DNA from: DASYAN01 sp036501345
Lineage (GTDB): Bacteria > Chloroflexota > Ktedonobacteria > Ktedonobacterales > Ktedonobacteraceae
Assembly (NCBI GenBank): GCA_036501345.1
Contig: DASYAN010000573.1
Span: 1-19,210 of the forward strand
Direction of reading: 5' to 3'
DNA length: 19,210 bases
Shown: positions 13,792 to 19,210 of the stretch, in pieces
Layout of the letters: the number at the start of each line of letters is the position of its first letter
How positions within the stretch are numbered: the first letter of the stretch is position 1
Notes under the pieces: generated by a model
Told to the model about the DNA's origin: nothing
Databases searched by the model: none
What the model saw: only the letters and a program-made list of their open reading frames with translations
Made by a program: the position numbers and the translations under genes

Positions 13792-15828
13792 ATGAATTTT
13801 CATCCAGAAAAGGGTATAGAACGCCTAAAAAGGCTGCTGCAAACAACCTATGATCAGATACCAGAAGATTTCTATGTACTTGAGATGCGGCTGGCAAAAA
13901 ATAGGAGAGATGCCCAGCTTTTTGGCGATGACGATCCGACCAATCGTAGTGAGCTGTACCGTATTCTGTCTGCGTTGAATCGTTTTGCGTTGGAGCATGT
14001 CACAGTACCGTTCCCTGACTTCTGCCAGGATCATTCTACAAGTATGCTTCCTTCATCAAATGGACAGAGGCCATTCAAAAGCGAATCACTCTCTCTGACT
14101 CCCTCCTCGAATGCCGGTTCTTCTTATTTTGGAACCAAAAGGCGTTGGGCAGTGCTGATCGGCGTGGGCAGCTATGAAGATAGAGAGTATAGCGAACTGC
14201 CCGTCTGTGTGTACGACGTGACCGAGGTAGCACGTCAACTCTACAGAAATGAAAGCGGTTTTACTTCAGTAAGTATCAAGGTGTTGGTTGATGATGGCAC
14301 TAAACCGACACGAGCTGCTATCCTTTCTTGTTTACAAGAAGTAGCTCAAGCGGCTGAAGAGGAGGATTTACTGCTTTTCTATTACAGTGGACATGGCGAC
14401 TTGGAGCAGGATGAGAGCTACCTCGTGACAAGCGACAGTACCTTTGGGAGATTGAAAGACACCGCACTCCCCGTTGCTAGTGTCGAAGAGATCATGCAAG
14501 CGTCGCGTGCGAAAGCGAAAGTGATGATACTGGATGCTTGTCATGCTGGCGAGAAGATGCTGAGTAAAGGATCAGGGAGTCTCCATCCAAAGTTTATTGA
14601 GCGCGTCTATATGCGAGCTCTGGGCATGGTCATTCTTGCTTCGTGTGATAAGAATCAGAGAAGCTACGTATGGGAAGCGAAAAACTATAGTGCCTATACC
14701 TATTTCCTGCTTGAAGCCTTGCGTGGCAAGGCAGATCGTGATGCGAAAGGCTTTGTATCTGCCACTGATATTTACGATTATGTCACCAATGGTATGGCAT
14801 CATGGACCGAAAGACACAAGTACGTTCAAACACCAACGATCTATATCAGAGCTCATGGGCAAATCATTGTATCTTCTTATAAGATGCAGCCTGAGCTAGC
14901 TCTTCAGCCGGAGATGCTACTAGAAGCGGCACAGCCACAGGAACCAAAATCATCTTCATTTACTCCTATGCTTTCGCCGTCCTGGGCCGAGAACGAGACA
15001 GTCGTCGTTCGTGGAGAGACCTATATCCTGTACAAAGCAACGATACAGGAGAAACTTACTCGCGACGGTCATGCTGTGCTGCGCTCTGTTCAGGCGCAGC
15101 ATGCATCTAAAGGAAACATGGTCCAATTAAAGCAGGTCCGCATCTTTCGACTTACCTCACAGGGGAACGCGTTATGCACTTTCCTCGAAAAAGAGCATCG
15201 ATTGGCACTGAAGTTAGCGCAATACCGTGAATTCCCACGCATCCTGGAAGAAGAAGGGATCACTGGCGAGCTTGGCATTTCCACTATGACGCTTGTCTAT
15301 GAAGCATGGACAGGACCCACGCTCGGCGCCGTCTTTCATCGGTCAGACAGAGCACTTACAGAAACAGAGATTACCCCTCTATTACGAAGTTTCATATGCA
15401 TATGCAAGGTCGTAAGCAGACTCCATGAAGTGGGTTGCTCTCATCGAGCATTGACTCCCAACAGTATTATTCTGCTTGGCGGAGACAAGCACCGTCCTGT
15501 CTTGCAGGATTTTGGCTTGGCTGCACACACAGCCAGATCTGGCGGTACAGAGTCGGTCTCGATACAGGCACCAGAACAGCGCTACAGTACACCAGAACTG
15601 CCTCTACCGGGCCCTCGAACAGATATCTATCAATTAGGGGCCATCCTCTCTACATTGATTACTGGGCAAACCTTCTCAGCAACCGAGTCAGGTACATATG
15701 CAAGTACAGCACCTCCGAGTGTAGATGATGCTATTAAGCGTGCGGTGGCTCCTCTTCCTAAAGACCGTTGGCCTGCGGTCATGGCATTTGCTAATGAACT
15801 CAAGAGAACCTATAGGAAGGATGGGTAG
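13792..15828 (+). CDS. Caspase-like peptidase (C14) fused to pseudokinase
   Basis: A 678-aa protein with three parts. Residues 1-~85 are helical (GIERLKRLLQ, FYVLEMRLAKNRRDAQLFGD, ILSALNRFALEH). They resemble the small adaptor or effector-associated domains placed before effectors in bacterial conflict proteins. Residues ~118-360 are a caspase/metacaspase fold: RRWAVLIGVGSYEDREY, catalytic H201 in YYSGHGD, and catalytic C250 in ILDACHAGE. After a Pro/Ser linker, residues ~405-675 are a Ser/Thr kinase fold with candidate beta-3 lysine K447, DFG 573-575 and APE 593-595. The catalytic loop reads H551-R-A553 instead of HRD, and the glycine loop is degenerate, so it is probably a pseudokinase. Bacterial caspases of this kind cleave after basic or small residues and cause cell suicide when activated. 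The gene overlaps the SF1 helicase gene by 8 bases. The peptidase call is firm; its trigger and target are unknown. Confidence 0.88.
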   Translation: MNFHPEKGIERLKRLLQTTYDQIPEDFYVLEMRLAKNRRDAQLFGDDDPTNRSELYRILSALNRFALEHVTVPFPDFCQDHSTSMLPSSNGQRPFKSESLSLTPSSNAGSSYFGTKRRWAVLIGVGSYEDREYSELPVCVYDVTEVARQLYRNESGFTSVSIKVLVDDGTKPTRAAILSCLQEVAQAAEEEDLLLFYYSGHGDLEQDESYLVTSDSTFGRLKDTALPVASVEEIMQASRAKAKVMILDACHAGEKMLSKGSGSLHPKFIERVYMRALGMVILASCDKNQRSYVWEAKNYSAYTYFLLEALRGKADRDAKGFVSATDIYDYVTNGMASWTERHKYVQTPTIYIRAHGQIIVSSYKMQPELALQPEMLLEAAQPQEPKSSSFTPMLSPSWAENETVVVRGETYILYKATIQEKLTRDGHAVLRSVQAQHASKGNMVQLKQVRIFRLTSQGNALCTFLEKEHRLALKLAQYREFPRILEEEGITGELGISTMTLVYEAWTGPTLGAVFHRSDRALTETEITPLLRSFICICKVVSRLHEVGCSHRALTPNSIILLGGDKHRPVLQDFGLAAHTARSGGTESVSIQAPEQRYSTPELPLPGPRTDIYQLGAILSTLITGQTFSATESGTYASTAPPSVDDAIKRAVAPLPKDRWPAVMAFANELKRTYRKDG

Positions 15829-18800
15829 ACCTGTGTATAGAAATAGAGAGTATGAGCTTCCTGTCTCTACTATTTACCTTGTTCCTTCGAAAAACTGGTT
15901 CATGTTGTGGACAGAGCAGCAGCAGCGTTTCTCCTATTTTCCGCCTGTCGAACAAGCAATTACGGAGTTGAACAATCGCAGCAGGCAGAAAGATGGGGGA
16001 GTCCCGGCTATTGTCCATATGAATAGCCGGGGCAGCGAAGAATTGCGTATGTATGGTTCAGATTACTACCTCGGACTTTATCCCAATCAGTGTGGAGATG
16101 GATATACTCTCTCCCATATAGAGCCTATCGATGCGCGAGCCCATGATAGGCTTGCTGATGGGGTGCTCCTGCTCAAAAAAGCACACTACCAGTTATGCTC
16201 TCAATTACCAGACATTCCTGATGGAAGTATCAATTGTAAGGCACAGATCTGGCAGGAGTGGCAGGCTCTGGAACAACACAAACAGCAAGTATGCTCGGAT
16301 GGCCAGACGCGAGAGATAGTGACTTTAGCACAGAAAAATTACCTTGATACCATCTCTTCACTCATTGATATCACATACCAACTAGAACAAGAGAAATACA
16401 AACTCTCTTCGACGATTCCTTATGTAAGCTTTACCGCAACCGATCAGCAGCGAAGCGGCCTACATGATATTTACGAGTTTCGCCTACAACAACCTTTGCA
16501 GATATGGCAAGAACGCTATCTCTTGCGTATTACACAAGTACCGGATTTATATGGGAGGATTTTGTCTCTGAGCGGTACACGCTTGAAGATAAAATTTGAG
16601 ATACGCATTGACCGTAAGCGCATCCCTGACCAGGGAAACTTCGAGGTGATGCCAAACAGGCGTATTTTCAATGTACAGCGTAAAGCGGTTACGATGTTTC
16701 GCCAGGGAACTGCCCGGAATCCTCACCTGCTTCGTGTGCTGGTAGACCACCAGTATCAATCTTATAAGCCAGCGACGCAGGTTCGTGAAGGTCTCAATAA
16801 AGAGCAGTTGGTAGCGTTCCAACATGCTTTGACAGTTCCCGATCTTCTATTAGTGTTTGGTCCACCAGGAACAGGCAAGACCCACACCATTACTGAAATT
16901 ATTCATCACCACTGCATTTTCAACAAAAAGCATGTGTTGGTTGCATCTCGCACCCATAAAGCCGTCGATAATGCCTTGAGCCGCCTACCCTCTTCACTCG
17001 AAGTAGTACGCCTGGGACACGAGGACCGCGTGGCCGAGGATACACGACATTTGTTGCTTGATGCCAAAGCGAAAAAGATGCAGGAAGAAATTCTGAGACG
17101 AACAGAGCAACAATCAACTGCTCTCGCCTGCTTTTTAGACGAGGCGAAGGAGATCATGGGCTGGCGCCGCGAGTTAGTACAATTTATTAGGCAAATGGAA
17201 CAGTGCAAGCAACAACAGCAGCATATTCAAGAGCGCAAGCGAGTGGTGCTTCAGCGCATTCCGCTTGCGTTTCATAGGGAACTCAAGACAATTGAGAAGC
17301 AGCTCCAGATATATGAACAACAGCTAGTCACTTTGGACAAGAGAAAAGAGAGATGGGAATTGGCTTGGACAAAACACGCAACCAAGGCGCATCTTTTTGC
17401 TCTTGGCTGGTTTTTTGCCTGGTGTTCACAAAACAGTCAGCGTCATCTGGAACAGACACAGAGCCTTTATGAGGAGACGCAAGCCATCTATGATGCCATG
17501 AAGCAAGCACATACAGCCCTGCAAGAGCAGATACAGCGGGCACTGTGGGCTGATGCAGAATATCGTATGATCGAAGATGCACAGCAACAGGTCGAGCAAT
17601 CGCTCTCTAATGTATCTCGAAGCGTCTCAAGGATCGTAGGCTTGTTGCACGGTACTGTAGAACGCTCCTTGTCGGTCGCACCACCACCCAGAAACATTAA
17701 CGCAGCAATAGTGCGCCAATACATTAATTGGTATGATCAGCAATATTCGCTGCTTACACATCGAGCTGCCCTCATGCGTGATTGGCGTACTCATCTGACG
17801 GAACGCACCGCACAATTGCGACCTGAGATTATCCGCTATGCTGATGTGATTGGTGCAACGTGTATTGGGATTGCGACGACGGAAGGGCTGGAAGATATCG
17901 ATTTTGACCTTGCTATCGTGGATGAAGCTGGACAGATCTGTTTGACTGATCTGCTTGTGCCACTGGCTCGCACAAGCCGCGCTGTGCTGGTGGGGGATCA
18001 TCAGCAACTGCCTCCCTTCGTGGACAACGAGATGCATGAGTGGCTGAAGAGCCTCACCTCCCAAGAAGAAGGCACTGAATATCGGGTGGATAATGAGACT
18101 ATTCGTCGCCATTTACTGTGCAGCGTGTTTGAATTATTGTTTGCTGATGCCGCTAGAAATCAACGCCTTGTGCGTTTGAAGCACCAATTTCGCATGCCGC
18201 AGGTAATTGCTAATTTCGCATCGCAACATTTTTACGAGAATCAGCTTTATACGGTCCACCCTGAAAAAGTGTCGAGCGCTACTCATCACGATCCGCTTTT
18301 TCACTCACCCCTTGCAATCATCAATACAGCCGACCTCGCGATAGCTGGGCACCGCGAGGTGCAGAAGCTGAAAGCTGAACATTGGGGAGGGAAGGGATAT
18401 ATTAACACCATCGAAGCGAGAATCATCTCTTCTCTCGCAGCTTACTACGAGCAGATCAATGCACAATGGATCATTATCGTGCCGTATCGGGCACAAGCTC
18501 AGCATATCATTGAGCTGATACAGAACCAATTTCAGGCGACAGGAATATCCTGGGAGGATCGCATCTCAACTGTGGATGCATTTCAAGGAAGTGAGTGTGA
18601 GAAGGTCATCTATGGTTTTACTCGCAGCAATACCCATGGCAAGATTGGTTTTTTAGCCGAACTACGGCGACTCAATGTGGCACTGACCCGTGCGAAAGAA
18701 CAACTGATCGTGATAGGAGATTTCTCGACGCTAGCGAATGCGACGAACGAACGCTTTCGAGGTTTAGCACGCTCGCTCTATCAGCATGCACAACAGTATG

Positions 18801-18862
18801 GCGAAGTGCTCTCCTACGAGCAATGTATGCAGCGTATAGCGACGAAGAAGCCGAGGGAGTAA
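15821..18862 (+). CDS. Upf1/Dna2-like SF1 helicase with large N-terminal domain and coiled-coil insert
   Basis: A 1013-aa protein. Residues 1-~340 are an unrecognised mixed domain. The SF1 motor follows: Walker A GPPGTGKT (347-354), motif Ia ASRTHKAVDNAL, DEAG motif II (701-704), motif III GDHQQLPP just after, motif IV HQFRMP (788-793), motif V DAFQGSE (919-925), and motif VI LNVALTRAKEQL (about 950). A long Gln/Glu/Arg-rich coiled coil separates motif Ia and II (about 425-640). ATG 15821 lies in AGGAAGGATGGGTAG, inside the stop region of the caspase gene (8-base overlap). GTG 15833 is an alternative with better spacing. An upstream frame to 15725 lacks a ribosome binding site. Such helicases unwind DNA or RNA 5'-3'. 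Coupled expression with a caspase suggests it senses or processes invader nucleic acid and licenses the protease (inference). Confidence 0.9.
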   Translation: MGRPVYRNREYELPVSTIYLVPSKNWFMLWTEQQQRFSYFPPVEQAITELNNRSRQKDGGVPAIVHMNSRGSEELRMYGSDYYLGLYPNQCGDGYTLSHIEPIDARAHDRLADGVLLLKKAHYQLCSQLPDIPDGSINCKAQIWQEWQALEQHKQQVCSDGQTREIVTLAQKNYLDTISSLIDITYQLEQEKYKLSSTIPYVSFTATDQQRSGLHDIYEFRLQQPLQIWQERYLLRITQVPDLYGRILSLSGTRLKIKFEIRIDRKRIPDQGNFEVMPNRRIFNVQRKAVTMFRQGTARNPHLLRVLVDHQYQSYKPATQVREGLNKEQLVAFQHALTVPDLLLVFGPPGTGKTHTITEIIHHHCIFNKKHVLVASRTHKAVDNALSRLPSSLEVVRLGHEDRVAEDTRHLLLDAKAKKMQEEILRRTEQQSTALACFLDEAKEIMGWRRELVQFIRQMEQCKQQQQHIQERKRVVLQRIPLAFHRELKTIEKQLQIYEQQLVTLDKRKERWELAWTKHATKAHLFALGWFFAWCSQNSQRHLEQTQSLYEETQAIYDAMKQAHTALQEQIQRALWADAEYRMIEDAQQQVEQSLSNVSRSVSRIVGLLHGTVERSLSVAPPPRNINAAIVRQYINWYDQQYSLLTHRAALMRDWRTHLTERTAQLRPEIIRYADVIGATCIGIATTEGLEDIDFDLAIVDEAGQICLTDLLVPLARTSRAVLVGDHQQLPPFVDNEMHEWLKSLTSQEEGTEYRVDNETIRRHLLCSVFELLFADAARNQRLVRLKHQFRMPQVIANFASQHFYENQLYTVHPEKVSSATHHDPLFHSPLAIINTADLAIAGHREVQKLKAEHWGGKGYINTIEARIISSLAAYYEQINAQWIIIVPYRAQAQHIIELIQNQFQATGISWEDRISTVDAFQGSECEKVIYGFTRSNTHGKIGFLAELRRLNVALTRAKEQLIVIGDFSTLANATNERFRGLARSLYQHAQQYGEVLSYEQCMQRIATKKPRE

Positions 18863-18863
18863 G

Positions 18864-19210
18864 ATGGAGCAGCGAGCTGTCCTTTATCCTCCTGATAGGG
18901 CGATTGAACTTGCATCAAATGTCTCTGGTTTGATCCCCGTGCGCCTGTTTGCTTTGCTCTACCCGCTTTGGTTAGTGGAGATCGATGCGCATGAGGAAAC
19001 GAGACGCCCTTATGCACTCATTGAACAATTTATCGAACGTGGCATACAGGAGGCTCACCTGCGTTCGGTGCAGGAGATGGTTGATTTTTTCGGTTTGAGT
19101 ACATCCCTGGTCACCAAAGTTCTGCACTTTCTCGCTACCATTCAACATATTCAGCAGGTAGATGGGCGCTGGATCCTGACTGAGCGTGGAGAGCAGTCAC
19201 TCTTACAAGG
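18864..19210 (+). CDS. Winged-helix-like protein, N-terminal part only (cut by right edge)
   Basis: ATG 18864 comes one base after the helicase stop and is preceded by GAGGGAG, so it belongs to the same operon. The 115 visible codons begin MEQRAVLYPPDRAIELASNV. They contain a hydrophobic segment (SGLIPVRLFALLYPLWLVEI), probably a buried helix rather than a membrane span. A helix-turn-helix/winged-helix pattern follows: a helix (VQEMVDFFGLS), a recognition-like helix (TSLVTKVLHFLATI), then a wing (VDGRWILTERGEQSLL). It could bind DNA as the system's regulator, or be the start of a larger effector. I do not recognise the family, and the missing C-terminus prevents a firmer call. Confidence 0.75.
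   Translation, partial: MEQRAVLYPPDRAIELASNVSGLIPVRLFALLYPLWLVEIDAHEETRRPYALIEQFIERGIQEAHLRSVQEMVDFFGLSTSLVTKVLHFLATIQHIQQVDGRWILTERGEQSLLQ

Noticed and set aside
13583..13897. 104-codon minus-strand frame at the start of the caspase gene
   Set aside because: It overlaps the well-supported N-terminus of the caspase protein and has no ribosome binding site or motif.

Overview
The window looks like a bacterial anti-phage or conflict island. The best guess for the host is a soil-type Chloroflexota of the Ktedonobacteria kind. That guess rests on the moderate base composition, the style of the proteins, and the caspase/kinase/STAND/helicase repertoire, which is known to be rich in such multicellular-like bacteria. 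No rRNA, tRNA or housekeeping gene is present to confirm it. I saw no CRISPR array, transposase or integrase.

Layout. From 1 to 12375 all protein genes lie on the minus strand; from about 12700 to the end they lie on the plus strand. Reading along the minus strand from 12375 down: (i) a membrane-anchored Mrr-type nuclease (12375-11515). (ii) A tight three-gene operon (10888-5853): a 208-aa TPR-like protein, an SF2 helicase with an N-terminal DUF559/Vsr-like nuclease, and a 786-aa protein I do not recognise. (iii) A two-gene operon (5318-350): a Cap4/DUF4297-like nuclease fused to a STAND/NACHT-type NTPase, followed 4 bases later by a 1021-aa HEAT-repeat protein. This looks like an Avs/NLR-type sensor split into two polypeptides. 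(iv) The N-terminal part of a single-pass membrane protein that runs off the left edge.

On the plus strand there is first a broken RecF/AAA-type ATPase remnant (12788-13256). It has two single-base frameshifts and lies behind an extended -10 promoter and a terminator hairpin. An AT-rich, gene-free 535-bp stretch follows. Then comes an overlapping operon: a caspase-like peptidase fused to a kinase fold that lacks the catalytic HRD aspartate (13792-15828), a 1013-aa Upf1/Dna2-like SF1 helicase (15821-18862), and a winged-helix-like protein cut by the right edge (18864-19210).

How they may work together (inference). Each operon combines a sensing or NTPase part (HEAT repeats, STAND, SF1 or SF2 helicase) with a destructive effector (Cap4-like, DUF559-like or Mrr nuclease, or caspase). 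That is the usual architecture of abortive-infection or nucleic-acid-degrading defence. The caspase-pseudokinase / SF1 helicase / wHTH operon and the TPR / nuclease-helicase / 786-aa operon are the two best candidates for undescribed systems.
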